A program made the position numbers and the translations under genes. A stretch of DNA of 64,000 nt from Deinandra increscens subsp. villosa (lineage: Eukaryota > Streptophyta > Magnoliopsida > Asterales > Asteraceae). Numbering within the stretch: the first letter of the stretch is position 1; every line of letters starts with the position of its first letter. The notes under the pieces were generated by a model, which searched no databases, was not told the origin of the DNA, and saw only the letters and a program-made list of their open reading frames with translations. The stretch covers positions 58,836,429 to 58,900,428 of the forward strand of contig JBCNJP010000006.1 in NCBI GenBank assembly GCA_039602395.1, given 5' to 3'. Positions 22,744 through 34,523 of the stretch are shown piece after piece.

Positions 22744-22962
22744 GGGCTGTTTGGTTCATTCTGTTTCATTAAGTGCCGGATGAATAAGTGTCTGGATGGT
22801 AAAGAATTGTGTAGAAGACTGGATGAATAAGATATTTTTTAAGGTAAATCTCTTAGCGATTCAGACATTTTTATCATTCAGAGGTTCCAAACAAACAGTC
22901 TGTATCTGTGCGATTCAGACAATTTACCATTCAAACCTCATTAAGAGGTAAACCAAACCAAC
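22744..22962. mobile_element. MITE-like inverted repeat (GGGCTGTTTGGTT)
   Basis: The left end GGGCTGTTTGGTTC pairs with the inverse of GTAAACCAAACCAAC. Internally there are repeated ATTCAGA and CATTAAG words. A possible TAA lies at the left flank but is not clearly repeated at the right. Confidence 0.5.
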
Positions 22963-23197
22963 ATGTGAACGTAAAATCTCAATGTGGGCCGCATCCGTTT
23001 TAGAGTTAAAAGTACGCAAATTTAACAATATGGGCCCAGAATCAAGCCCAAATTTAACAAAGCTTTCCAATTACTCTTTTTCTTCATTTCGGCACTATTT
23101 CTGCACCTCTCGGCTCTCGGTTCCTAATTCGATTCCAACAACATTTGTCATATCTGTTGCCGCATTTAGTCGGCCATCGGTCGGAAATGAGTCGGGC

Positions 23198-23373
23198 CAA
23201 GGGCGCAGCTTAGTGGACACCCGGGGGGGCGACCGCCCCTCCGGTTTTTTTCGGCCGTAGTGCTAATTTTCGCGATTTTTGAATTTTTTTTATATATATT
23301 GAGGACCGCCCCCTCGAGATTAGGATCCGTGACTTTTCGCCCCCTCAAACTTTTCGCCCAAGCTCCGCCAATG
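23198..23373. mobile_element. hAT-type MITE, 8-bp TSD AGTCGGGC
   Basis: The ends CAAGGGCGCAGCTT and (inverse of right) CATTGGCGGAGCTT match 11 of 14. AGTCGGGC is repeated exactly at 23190-23197 and 23374-23381. The interior is GC-rich for this window (CCGCCCC blocks). An 8-bp TSD fits hAT. Confidence 0.75.
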
Positions 23374-23793
23374 AGTCGGGCATCCACTAACGAGAGCCTT
23401 TTTAGCCTAAAAACCAATTATGATGTTCAACTTTCAAATCGGAGGAAGAAGCTAGAAGCAGGTGTTTCTCTATTGTTCACTTTTGGCTAATTGATACTCA
23501 TTGCAACTTAGAAAATCAATTATAAGTTCAGTAACATGTACTTGTTGCCTAACAGGGGTTTTGAAAGATATTTGTGTTGAAAAATGTGTGTGAATGAGAT
23601 GTTTATCTTAAAAAACTTTGTATTCAAGTTTGGAAAAATGTGATGTAAGTTATCCCACATTTGTGTGGGAACAAACGGGTAATTGGTTTATAAAGATAAA
23701 TCTTAAAAGCTTTGACATCACGTGTGTTACGTTTTACTCTAGCTCATATCCTCACGCAGGGGGGAGGGGGTGCGAAAAATGGGTTGTCAAGCC

Positions 23794-24021
23794 GAAATTC
23801 TTAACTTGTGCCCGCGTCACTTGTGGACATGAATGCAGCTCCGAAACATGTGTCCGAGCGTATTAATCGTGTGCCTGTGGGTCTATGTATTTTACACGAA
23901 TTGGGCAGAAATTCTTAACTTGTGCCCGCGTCACTTGCGGACATGAATGCAGCTCCGAAACATGTGTCCGAGCGTATTAATCGTGTGCCTGTGGGTCTAT
24001 GTATTTTACACGAATTGGGCA
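23794..24021. repeat. 114-bp tandem duplication
   Basis: Two nearly identical copies start at 23794 and 23908, each with CCCGCGTCACTTG, GGACATGAATGCAGCTCC and ATTTTACACGAATTGGGCAG. One base difference was noticed (TGTGGAC versus TGCGGAC). No coding function recognised. Confidence 0.92.
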
Positions 24022-24030
24022 GAAAGAACA

Positions 24031-24243
24031 CACACAGAAAAATTGTATTCTCGCATTGCATATGCTGTTGACTCTGATTTGTTTCGTTGTTCCGTTCCGA
24101 CCGCATTTCAGGCAAGTATTTAGTCCGACTGTACACACAAGAAAAATCGTATTCTCGCATTGCTTCTGCTGCTGACTCTGATCTCGTTTCGCTGCTTCGT
24201 TCCGACCGCATTTCAGGCAAGTATTTAGTCCGGCTGTACACAC
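24031..24243. repeat. About 104-bp tandem duplication
   Basis: Copies start near 24031 and 24134 with ATTCTCGCATTGC, TTCCGACCGCATTTCAGG and AGTATTTAGTCCG. They are more diverged than the neighbouring 114-bp pair. The minus strand stays open across both copies, but the protein is repetitive and matches nothing I know. Confidence 0.88.
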
Positions 24244-24691
24244 AGTTTGGAATTGGTGCACCCTGAAAAACAGACAACGAATCTGTTTAAGGGAATTATC
24301 TAAAATGGTATGTTGATTACTATCTAAAACTGGTTTTGAACTTTCATCTTTTAGAGACCAAACATGTTATCAAATTGAAGCTATTATTTCTAAACTTAGT
24401 AACTAAAATGAATGGAAAAGTGAAAGAGAATGAAAAGCTTAACAACATCAAAGCTCAAAGGTAGGCTACTTCAACCGGAAACATAAAACTGATCAACCCC
24501 ATTGGCAAAGCTTAAGCTTAGCCCCGGGCCGAGGGCCCTGTGGTTTTACATCTATTAGTGCCTAGTAGTGTATATTTTTATGATTTTTTTTTTAAATTTG
24601 TATATGTATTAAGTACAATGTCATACGGGTTTTGTTTAAGCTTTGTCACCGATTGATCCCTAATAAAACCTAAATATAATACGATTAGAGT

Positions 24692-24757
24692 TGTTGCTTG
24701 TCTATTTTCTAACAAAAATTTGTTGCTTGTCTATTTTCTAACAAAAATTTGTTGCCG
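24692..24757. repeat. 29-bp tandem duplication
   Basis: TGTTGCTTGTCTATTTTC... is repeated exactly at 24692 and 24721, with a third partial start at 24750. Confidence 0.85.
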
Positions 24758-24763
24758 TTTAAA

Positions 24764-26294
24764 ATAAAATATACAATCTTCCTCCTATGGAACAAATTTC
24801 ACCATTTTTAACAAGTAAATCGAAATTATTTCTTGGAACTAGTTCAGGTATTATCGAGACGTGAAATGGGAGTAACTGATACGACAGTGATCCAACGGCC
24901 ATGAGAAGGGCAGCCTGGCAAGATCACTATTCTGTCCCCACAGTATCCCCGCTTTAAAGCCCCAAATTAGCATCCGTAGCTCACCTTACTGTAGTCTAGC
25001 TCACACAGAGTCCTATCCCATCTCTTCATTTGTCAATCTCAACCTGTCACGTCGCTATCACGTCATATATGCGAGTATGTTATGCTGGCAAATGCTGGGC
25101 CCCACAAATGTTCACCTTTCAATTTTGTTTTACCTTAATTAATATTCGCTTAGTTAGTTACTCATTAAGTCCCTCGACTTTTACACTATACTACTTTTAG
25201 TCCTCGTATTTTGCTCCAACTCAGTTCTTGGTAGCTCTCGTTCATATGAAGGTGTCCGATTATATATTTCATTTCATGGGTTATGGAATGGAAAATAAAT
25301 AAATAGTAAAATAAATATTTGTTGTGTGTAAGGCTATGTGTATAATGACATTCATGTCATTAAAATGTGTAGTTATAATATTCTTGTAAAGCTCTCTCAT
25401 TTTTACTTTTTTTTTAATTTAAAAATCATTTAATCCTTTCATTCGATCAAAATTCAAAAAAAAAGGTAGAGGGTGTGATAAAAATAACACTGGACCCATA
25501 GTGTCCAGGGACGGTATGCCCAGACACTATATTACCAAATGTTGTGTAAAATTGCTCTAAAAAACTACTTCGCTCGATTGTTTCAAACTTAAAAAGACTG
25601 AACTAATTGTTAATCTTTTTTCTGTTTAATAATTTTTTTTTGGAAATATGCAACCATATGTGTCTTCAATTCATAAACGGATCTTTATTATATTGAAAAT
25701 TTTAATTCAAACTAACATTTTAAAATAACAAAATCAGTTAAAGCCTTAAAGGGTAGCTAGGCCTAGTTTTTTAATGTCAAATCTTAATTTTTCAAACTTT
25801 ACAACCTAAGTTATATAAATGTTTGGATTTGATTTCAAGACCCCAAGTAAAAGGACAAAGCTTTTACTTAATTGGGCTAGTCTTAAATTGGTTTCGTCCG
25901 GCGTAGTAAACTTGCTGATTTGGTATATTTAAAAAAAAATTCAGTTTGTGGTTTGATGCAGATGAAAATTGCTCGAACCAAAATATAGAATGGGTCATTT
26001 TAATAACTTTAAAATACCTATGGTTGATGACTTGTCGTTGCCGTGTATTTTCAGAATTGACGAACTAAATTTCCTCTTTCCCGATAAGTCTATATTGTTA
26101 CATGTCGACATCATAGACCCTGACTGATCAAAATTATATAATATCCTATAATAACGATATGTCTTTGCAACAACAAGATATGCCAATAAGATACGTTATA
26201 ACTCTAGGGCTTAACATCATATGGTCATTTTGTTTTAGAGATGATATCTTATGTTAATTATTCTTTTTCTATCATACCTTTATAAATTTCAACT
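24764..26294. other. Intergenic, no feature recognised
   Basis: AT-rich with only short chance ORFs. Nothing I can assign. Confidence 0.4.
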
Positions 26295-26313
26295 AACTCA
26301 AGATATACACTCT

Positions 26314-26469
26314 CTTTTTTTTGGAACAGTCGATAAATTAAAACGGGGGACCCCCGAGCAAGACGCTAAGGGGCCACCAAAGAAACATTATATAAGAATT
26401 ACAACAAGAAAGCATACCAATCCACCCAACTCAACCTAGGACCTTTTATCCTATTTGTAAACCAAAGAA
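26314..26469 (-). mobile_element. Short retroposon with perfect 19-bp TSD
   Basis: AACTCAAGATATACACTCT is repeated exactly at 26295-26313 and 26470-26488. The insert starts with a T run (a minus-strand poly(A) tail) and is 156 bp long. No clear A/B boxes are visible, so it is more likely a 5'-truncated LINE copy than a SINE. Confidence 0.85.
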
Positions 26470-26488
26470 AACTCAAGATATACACTCT

Positions 26489-27115
26489 AAAATCATATTA
26501 TTATTAGTTATTTTCTTATTTAAAAAAAGTCCAAATATAACTAAAATGTGAACAAGATGAATAGAAAAAGTAAATATGTTCCCTTGTAAGAACCAATCAC
26601 TTTTCTTTAGGTAAAGTTATTGGAGTTGAAGTACAAAGGGAAATAAGTAAAGGGAGTAAAGGTGCAAATTAAAATAACCGAAGGACAATAAAAAAGTGAA
26701 TGGAAATTGTTGATGCTTTTTTTAAAAAGAATAAAAATAAAAAGAAAGGGTAAAATCGAGGCGCATGCAAAGCCGTCATCATGTTGTTTTTGTCCCACGA
26801 AACCTCCATTTCACACATTTCCACCCTTGGCTCTTTTTATGAACCGCCTCATTTCACCCCTTCTCTTTCAATATAATTACCTCCCTGCCATCCACCAAAC
26901 TACTTTCGGATTAATGCAAAGATAATAGTATAGAAGTTTTATAGATAAATAATAATTTGGGGTTTTTTTAAGGGGTAAAGTCGATTGGTACTGAAAACAG
27001 AAATGAGGATCGCAACTGATGTTTCATTAATTGGAATGCAAGTTATTACAACAGCTTATATATACAACTATTTTAAACCAAAATAACAAATACTTAACAA
27101 ACTTTGCCGCCTAAA
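26489..27115. other. Intergenic and probable copia 3' end
   Basis: The right part (from about 26970) is probably the 3' UTR/LTR remnant of the copia element, but no matching second LTR was found to define it. Confidence 0.35.
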
Positions 27116-28690
27116 CTAATCTGAGCACATGCGTATCATATAATCCAATTTAATGTGTTTAGTTCGTTCATGAAACATAGGTTTCTTAGCTATATGAATA
27201 GCAGCTTGACTGTCACGCTTAACAGAAATAGAAGTGATATAAGGAACTTGAAAATCACTTAACAATCTAGTAAGCCAGGTTAATTCAACAGTGACTCTTC
27301 TAAGTGATCTATATTCAACTTCTGCTGAACTCAAAGAAACTGTGTGTTGTTTCTTGGATTTCCAAGAGATAGGACAACCACCAAAGGAAATAAAATAGCC
27401 ATTGACAGATCTTTTTGTGTTGGGACAAGATGTCCAATCAGAATCCCAATAAGCTGAGAGAGTAAAATCAGTGGACTTGTTTAAAAAAATAAGCCTTGAG
27501 TATAAGAACAATGAACACAAGCTAATGTGTGAAGAGCAACATTCCAATGAGGCAACCTGAAATCTTACATGAATTGACTCAAATGTTGAACAACAAAAGA
27601 TAGGTCAGGTCTAGTATGTGTCAAGTAATTAAATTTGCCAACAAGCCTTCTGTAAAGGATCAAAAAGAGGATCACCCTCATTAGGCTTCAAATTGGAAAC
27701 ACATGGTAAAGGACATGAAGTAGAAAAAGATCTATAGATAAAAAATTCACCCAACATATCTTTAGCAAACTTTCGTTGAGTCAACATCAAACCACTGGCA
27801 TGTTGCAAAACCTCAATGCCTAAAAAATAATTGAGAAATCCCAAGTCCTTAATACGAAATGTTGAATGTAGAAAGGCTTTGACATAATCAATCTCAACAG
27901 AATTATTACCAGTAAAAATAATATCATCAACATAGACTGCTAAGTAAACTACAGAACCAACCATAGTTTTAGAAAACAAAGAATGATCATTAAGAGACCT
28001 CTTGTAACCCAAACTAAGCAAAGCTATAGATAACTTCTCGTACCATTGTCTAGAAGCATGTTTTAGACCATACAAAGACTTCTAAAGCTTTAGGCATTGA
28101 GTAGGAAGTAAATGCATACCCTGAGGAGGTTACATATAGATGTCTTCATCCAAGTCACCATGCAAAAAAGCATTATTAACATCTAGTTGTGATAGAGTCC
28201 AATTCATTTTAGTAGCCACAGCAAGAGTCCTCATAGTTGTCATTTTGACAACTGGAGAAAAAGTCTCATGATAGTCAATGCCATACTTTTGAGAATCACA
28301 TCTGATAAATGGCCTTGCTTTACATCTTTCTAGTGTACCATCAGCATGATACTTCACTTTATAGGCCCATTTGCAGCAAATTGGTTTCTTATGCTTAGGA
28401 ATATCAACTATAGACCAAGTTTTACTGCCTTCAAGAGCATTAAACTCTTTGTGCATAGCCTCATTCCACTCAAGATTTTTAGCAGACTCAGTATAACTTG
28501 GAGGTTTAATGAAAGTATCAATTGAATGAATAAGTCTTTGACTGTCAAGAGGAATATCAGATAAAGCAATAAAAGAAGTGGAGAAACAAAAGTTGGTAAG
28601 AGTATTATCACATGATTCAGAATGTGAATTACCATTATGAATTCAAGAAGATTGTCTTAAAGGTAGACTTGAAGGATTAGAAAAAGATTG
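27116..28690 (-). pseudogene. Copia pol, 3' half (RT and RNase H), decayed
   Basis: Read on the minus strand, the linker and RT start are at 28640-28130 (WKWAYK-like CCKWAYKVK, LDVNNAFLHGDL). The RT palm with YVDD in LAVYVDDIIFTG and DLGFLNYFLGIE is at 28075-27630, and the RNase H with YWDSDWTSCP, SSAEVEYRSL and HIKLDY is at 27547-27116. Stop codons interrupt it at about 28128, 28080 and 27550-27628, so it cannot make a polyprotein. The 5' half is separated from it by more than 13 kb and lies at 41.9-44.3 kb. Confidence 0.85.
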
Positions 28691-28920
28691 AGGAGAAAGT
28701 GTTGAGTTCCAGTGGTATCTTGTTGGTGGTTTTAACGAAAACGATATCGGGGTTTACATCAAAACGATTTTTGATAAAGATGTAGATTAGTAGATTTTAT
28801 CTACTAACGCAGCGGAGTAAATTAAACATCATAAAACGGTAGCAGTGAAACCGAAACAGGATCTTTAGGTTACACACATGCGAACACGATGTATATAACA
28901 ATCTAATCTACCGATGAGAT
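28691..28920. other. Unassigned 230 bp between copia and gypsy LTR
   Basis: It starts TGTTGAGTTCCAGTGG at the end of copia similarity and runs to the first base of the gypsy LTR. It may be the remnant of another LTR, but no partner copy exists in the window. Confidence 0.35.
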
Positions 28921-30404
28921 TGTCACACCCCGATGTTTCGATTACGTGGGCGTGTGACGTCATGGGGTCATAGTCGCGGTTACGAGGAACGACCTCTAAC
29001 AGTTTCATTTTATGTTTAAAGATCAAATAGTTATTAAAGTTGCAGCGGAATTCATACACAAGGATAATATGTTACAATACTGGAAAGGATGAAATACGAT
29101 AAATATTACGAGTGTTCATGATTTTATTTAATAAAAAGGAACGACCATGACACCATTCCTAAAGCAGGTCCTAATAGTTGATAGACTTCCCATTTGCATG
29201 CCGAGAGCGGTTTTCATTTACCTAAGAAATACATGAGTTTGAAAGCAATGTCAACATAAAGTTGGTGAGTTCACAGGTTTAGGACTCTACAAATTGTATT
29301 TGTAAAACGTTGAAGATATACAAGATATTATAAAGGTTACTCGTTGTTGCATTGATCTACTTATTCCTTGATTTCAAACACTAACAGATTTACCCATCGA
29401 TGGTAACTTCCCCTAAGAAATACCAATGGCAAAGAATAACTGTCATGTACCCTCAGACTGGTTACCGGTGAGTCAGAACTGGAGCGACCAGTTAGGGCAG
29501 GGTTGTCAACCCAAATAGATCTATTCACTAGTCATCGTTTCGTTACGGAACTAATTGAAATCAATTGATGATGGGATTTGTAGCAATATGTTATCAGCAA
29601 CTTACTATGAAGGGGTATGAAAGAACAGATAATCAATAGCGTAACAGTAATACCATAATATCAAGTAAAAAGATTTGTTTGATCATGATTTCTCCCCCAA
29701 AATATAAAACAGTTTATAAAGGAAGGGGCCGTGAAACTCACCTCTTACAGGTGAATGATGATGAAAACTGATACAAGCTGTAGTCGACTGATATCCTAAT
29801 AATAATAGAACAAGTCTCAGGTTTTGATTTGATTGGTTAACGTTCTGGTTAACCAATGAGTTGGGTCGAGTCTTGACAATTCGTTTCCGTTTGTATGTTG
29901 GTAGTTATCCGTTTTTGAAAAGATATATTTGAGTAGAACGCTGAAGGTTTGATCAATTTATATCGTGGATAAGATTTATAAGTAAAGTAAATGTTTAAAC
30001 ATATATATATATATACTTAGCTATATATATTTTAATATATATTTAAATATATATATTTTCGTGTTATTATTATTTATTGACGAAATAAATAATATGGAGA
30101 AATATATAGTTAGTCGCCCTTTTTCATTTAATGTTGATCTTGAGTCTCGTTAGATTAAATGCACCGTGAGCGAAAAATATTGGTAAAAGTATGCCTTTAT
30201 TTGCAGACTTTCCCTAAATATTGATGTGTGGATATAAAAGGTTTTGTGTATTTAAAATGGCATTTTATTGAAAGTGATAACATCGGATGTTTGATCTCTA
30301 ACTCAATACTGATAAGGTGGTCGAAATGATATAGAGAACGTAAATAAAATAATGTTCTTAGTCCATTTTTATTTTATAAAAACAATAGTTCGTAAGACGG
30401 TTAT

Positions 30405-30407
<3 letters not shown>

Positions 30408-30450
<43 letters not shown>
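30408..30450. repeat. (TA)n microsatellite
   Basis: About 43 bp of TA repeats in LTR 1. The same site in LTR 2 (near 37637) has only about 20 bp. Confidence 0.95.
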
Positions 30451-30454
<4 letters not shown>

Positions 30455-30957
30455 AGTTAGGTCCGACCTCTGGTCGTCTTTTCAATCCAAATATCATTAA
30501 ATCATTTTTCGTCATTAGTCCGAGGGTAGTTAGGATATATTTCAAAACGGTTATTGTCTCAAAACTTAGTATGTCCATTGTTCCAAAATCAATTCACCAG
30601 ATTTGTCAAATAAATATTGAAGTGTTTTAATATCTATTTATTTGTTTTAATCCGAATGTAGTTGGTTATATAAATAAATATAACCTATTTATATTTTGAT
30701 CGTTTTAGATCGTTATACCAACCAAAGTGCTCAATTACAATCAAACGATCAATATATTAACTAAATAAGCTTTACGAGTCGATCCTAACCCGAAGGTGCC
30801 ACCTTTGTAGTAACAAACGGTTGTGAACTAAACCGAAAGGTTATCATTTTATGTGGGTTTTTAACCCGAACGGAACCGAACTAGATATCAAGACTCGAGG
30901 GTTATCATTGGTTAATCGGTTACGTAAGCATGTAAAAGAGGTTCACGAGTCTTACAA

Positions 30958-31480
30958 TGGTGGTAGCGGTGGTCGTGTTCGGTGGCGATCGGGGGTGGCA
31001 GTGATCAGGTGACGGCAGCGACAACAGGGAGACGGCAGCAGCAGCGGGGGACGACAGTAGCAGCGGGGTCGATGATGATGACGACGATTGGAGGTGGTGA
31101 GGACGGTGGTGGTGGCGTCGGATGTCGAGAGAGAGAGGGAGGTGGCGGTGGCGGCTTCTTGTGGGGGTCTCGCCGAGGGAGGGTGGCGATGGTGAAGGTG
31201 ATGTCGGGTGGCGGAGGTGGAGGTGGTGGCTGGGGTGTCGATGGCGGGTGGTGGTGTGGATGGCGGATGGTGGCGTGGGGAGGTGGTTGGCGGCGACGGG
31301 GAGAGGAGACGGGGAGGGGAGAGGTGCGACGGGGAGGTGGTGGTTGTTGTGGTTGTCGTCGGCGCAGAGGGGGGGGTTCGGGTGGCGGTGGGTCGGCCGG
31401 TGGAGGGGGAGCCGGCGGTGGTGTCGTGAAGGTGGTGATGGGGTGGTTTAATGTTGGTTATGGTGATGATTTTAAATAGC
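30958..31480. repeat. G-rich GGTGG/GGCGG low-complexity block in LTR 1
   Basis: The plus strand is built of GGTGGCGGTGG-like triplets with long purine runs. The minus strand reads as a Pro/Thr/His-rich frame that is a composition artefact. Many G-tracts could form quadruplexes. Confidence 0.85.
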
Positions 31481-32066
31481 AAGTGGGGGTGTTTGTTTAA
31501 ATCTCCTGAGATATGATTCAGAGATTTGATTTTTTTTTTAACTAAGGTTAATTAATCAAGATTAAATTATTTAACTCTAGGTTAATTAGATATTTTAGTT
31601 AATTTAGGTAGTTTTAGTTTTTTTTATAAAAATTAGATAAATTGTCATAATTTATATAAAAATCTAGATAAGTTGTCAAGATTCTATAAAACCAACGTAA
31701 CATGACCGGTCGAGTACTCGAGGATGTTTCATATTTTAAATCCATAATAGATTTTAAAATTTGAAATATTTGCTTAAGCGTTGTCGGGCGTTAGCGTGAT
31801 TCCTCACTATGCTGGTTTGAAAAAATATAAAAGTTAGCTTTTATATTTATTTTTTCTTGTTATTGAAGTTCCATCGATCTTAGGATGGAGCTTTCTGTTT
31901 GTTATGATATTTTTCAATACAAACGTGGAAACTTTGTCAAGTGTGGACGATTCGGCGTATAGCTTTCACAACTATTATTACCTATTCGGGTCAAACATGT
32001 ATATATATACGTATATAATTTTAGTCAAAGAGTATGGTTTGACCTGATTTTCTGACGGGTTGTCAC

Positions 32067-32077
32067 ATTCTCCCCCA
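32067..32077 (-). other. Polypurine tract of the gypsy element
   Basis: Minus-strand CTGGGGGAGAA is directly adjacent to LTR 1. The same tract follows LTR 2 at 39587-39597. Confidence 0.75.
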
Positions 32078-32101
32078 GTTGAGAGAATTTCGTCCCGAAA
32101 T

Positions 32102-33000
32102 TTAATTCTGAGTACTGGTGGACGCGGCATTGTTGAAGAGATGAGGATATTTCTGACGCATCTGGTCCTCGCGTTCCCAGGTGTACTCTGGGCCTCGCCG
32201 AGAATTCCAGCGTATCTTGACAATGGGTATGCGGCTATGCTTTAGTCTTTTGATTTCACGATCTAGGACTTGATAGATCAAGCTGTGTGCTAGACGCACG
32301 GCTTCTTGAAAGGAGGCTGGCTTGGATGCAAGAACATTCCCTTGGATGTGCGGTGCAAGTCCCCAGACGTATCTTTCTATCTTCTTGTATAGGGGCGTGA
32401 CCATAGTTGAACAGAGGTGGGCGAGTTCGCGGAATCGTTTAGTGTATCCAGCGACATCTGACCCGTTCATGGTTAGTCCCCAAAATTCGGCTTCCAACTT
32501 CTACAGTTCTTCGCGCGGGCAGTACTCCTCCCTCAGAAGTTGCTTGAGTTCATCCCATGTCATTTCATAGGCTAGGTCCGTTCCCATGGCATCAGCGTGA
32601 GAGTTCCACCATGTTAAAGCGCCATCGATGAATGTGCAGGTCGCATATTTCACCTTGTATCCGTCAGGGCAATTGCTTATGCGAAACACAGATTCAGCCT
32701 TTTCGAACCATCGGATCAAACCCACAGCTCCTTCTGTGCCCTTGAAGGTAGCGGGTTTGCAGTTCATGAAGTCCTTGTAAGAACACTCACGTGACCCTGA
32801 AATGTTATTTGCGTAGTGATGAATATAGTTTCCGTATGGCGGTTTATATTCTTGTTTAACGTTTCGGGTATATGGACATACCGTGGGGTGGGTTATTCTG
32901 CCTATCACGTTCGCGTTGTACTTCGATGGCGGTGACTGCATCGGTGACTCGTTGCGTAACAAGGGCCTCGATTTCGGCGGCGTTCATTGCTGGTGGGAGC
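32102..33000 (-). pseudogene. Deleted gypsy gag-pol: gag core fused to the pol chromodomain
   Basis: On the minus strand a gag capsid region (FRISNCPDGYKVKYATCTF, WDELKQLLREEYCP) runs from about 32960 to 32501. A nonsense codon TAG then interrupts it, after which gag continues (FWGLTMNGSD...FRELAHLC). At about 32280 gag joins directly to VLDREIKRLKHSRIP, the chromodomain at the end of pol that is intact at 39.6 kb. Protease, RT, RNase H and integrase are therefore deleted. The N-terminal part (QRVTDAV) is in another frame, so at least one frameshift is also present. Confidence 0.85.
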
Positions 33001-33356
33001 GTATAGGTCCTGATATTATGTCTGGGCGGCGTATCTTACCCTAGTGATTCGTATGATAGGATTTTCAGTATTAGATCATATATGTATTTATATATATAAA
33101 TTGCATAGTAACTTAACATTCTTAAGAAATAGTATAACAACAGTACAATAGTCATAATATAAACATTGCATTACTATTAAACATCGGTTACATAAGTTTA
33201 GATTAGCTACACTGGTTACATACGTTCTAGACCAGTTGATACATCATTCATAGTTAATATAGAAAGTATTTGGGTATACAAGCCCATCAAAAGTTACATA
33301 ACCGAATAATTAGTAAGCCAAAATTTGTAGACTATGTCTACTGGTGGGAATGACAT

Positions 33357-34304
33357 CTAGGAAGGGTTCCCTGGGGGTCCTGGTGGGGCTAGTGAAGCTA
33401 AGGTCTGAAAGATAGTAGAGAGGTAGGTCTGGTTAGCTGTTACATACTCCTCTAGTTTGGCGACTCGCTGCTCCAGGTAACCGTTCAAATAAAAGTTGCT
33501 GATAGCAAAAGTACCAACGGCAGTCACATGTCCTACTACTGTGTCCAGGTCGCTCATGGTAGTGGCTAGTAGCTCCTCCACTCCTGTTACTCGCATCTCC
33601 ACCTCCATCAATTCCTCGGCGTCTGGTGCCTCAGCTAAGTCGATCTCCATCGTGTCGAGTCTGTCCTCATGGCGGCAGATGCGGGCTACGAGGAGAGGGA
33701 CTGTCTCGGTGACAGGCTCCCTAGTCAGAGGCGGAATGCTCGCACGTGCGGCAGCCGTAGCGGAGGACTCTCCGACCTCCTGAGTGCTAGGGAGTCCCTC
33801 GCTGATACGCCAATCACGGAGGGCGTCCAGGAGGAATCCAAAGCGTCGGGCCTCGGTCATCCGCTTCCGCTTCGGAGCGGGTTGGTCGGGGTGATGGGGG
33901 GAAGCGGGACGCTTCTTGGGGAGTCCCGCGGTCTTCCGCGGCGTAAAACCCCGTCTACCGCCGCTGAGGATACGGCGATAGGTCCCGATTGCCCGGGTAC
34001 GGCCGGGAGAGATGTCTGGGTCCTCCTGAGCGGGGAGAGGCTCGATGGTGGTGAGAAGTGTGGTGACAGGTGGAGGGGCAACAACAACATCAGGAGCAAT
34101 CTCGGTAGGTTCTTTGGTCGTGTCGTCGGATGTGCGGCGTGGGGCGGCACTGGTAGCAGATCCCGTCGGTAGTGCTCCAACAGCAGTGGGTGGTATGTCC
34201 AGAGGTGCATGGGGAGGGAAATCAGGCGTGGAGTCACAGTGCTCTGTCTCGGAGGATATGCAAATGACTTGATCTGAAGCCATCTCTGCGATAAAATGTT
34301 CCAA
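33357..34304 (-). CDS. 315-aa ORF between primer site and gag of the gypsy element
   Basis: It is an open frame starting about 220 bp inside the primer site. A Met at MASDQV (eight codons in) is an alternative start. The N-terminal half is Pro/Ser/Thr-rich and acidic, the middle has a basic PKRKRMTEARR cluster that could be a nuclear signal, and the last third looks like amphipathic helices or coiled coil (ICRHEDRLDTMEIDLAEA onwards). It contains no zinc knuckle or enzyme motif. It is probably an extra gag-leader protein of this chromovirus lineage, function unknown. It remains open although the downstream gag-pol is wrecked. Confidence 0.6.
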   Translation of the reverse strand: MEHFIAEMASDQVICISSETEHCDSTPDFPPHAPLDIPPTAVGALPTGSATSAAPRRTSDDTTKEPTEIAPDVVVAPPPVTTLLTTIEPLPAQEDPDISPGRTRAIGTYRRILSGGRRGFTPRKTAGLPKKRPASPHHPDQPAPKRKRMTEARRFGFLLDALRDWRISEGLPSTQEVGESSATAAARASIPPLTREPVTETVPLLVARICRHEDRLDTMEIDLAEAPDAEELMEVEMRVTGVEELLATTMSDLDTVVGHVTAVGTFAISNFYLNGYLEQRVAKLEEYVTANQTYLSTIFQTLASLAPPGPPGNPS

Positions 34305-34523
34305 GACAAAACAATGTTAGTAATAATCACGTGCATATTAAATTAAAGCGTAAACATGTAAATGTATACAAGTAGTAATGAGGCTATACAAGAGTTATTA
34401 CACATATATTCATAAGTGTACCTCAGGATGTTGGTACCAAGTCTTGTATGTAAATGGAAGTCTCACAGAGCGGGCTATAGTCTAGGTTTTATTGTTTTTG
34501 TTACCTAGTTCGCTATAACCACG

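Larger units (their letters stand above)
28921..32066 (-). repeat. Gypsy chromovirus LTR 1 (3' LTR in element orientation)
   Basis: Starts TGTCACACCCCGATG and ends GGGTTGTCACA on the plus strand. The same sequence recurs at 34539-39586. Compared with that copy it lacks about 300 bp (38935-39240), lost between short CTCG repeats. It contains a (TA)n tract and a G-rich triplet region. Confidence 0.92.

Noticed and set aside
30352..30630. ORFs containing an Ile-Tyr repeat run
   Set aside because: Produced by the (TA)n microsatellite.
30952..31482. 176-aa Pro/Thr/His-rich minus-strand ORF, and its twin at 38116-38688
   Set aside because: It is the complement of a GGT/GGC-rich low-complexity block inside an LTR. 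The composition alone keeps the frame open and there is no domain.
33496..34272. Plus-strand ORFs of 95, 167 and 75 aa
   Set aside because: Shadows of the GC-rich 315-aa minus-strand ORF.
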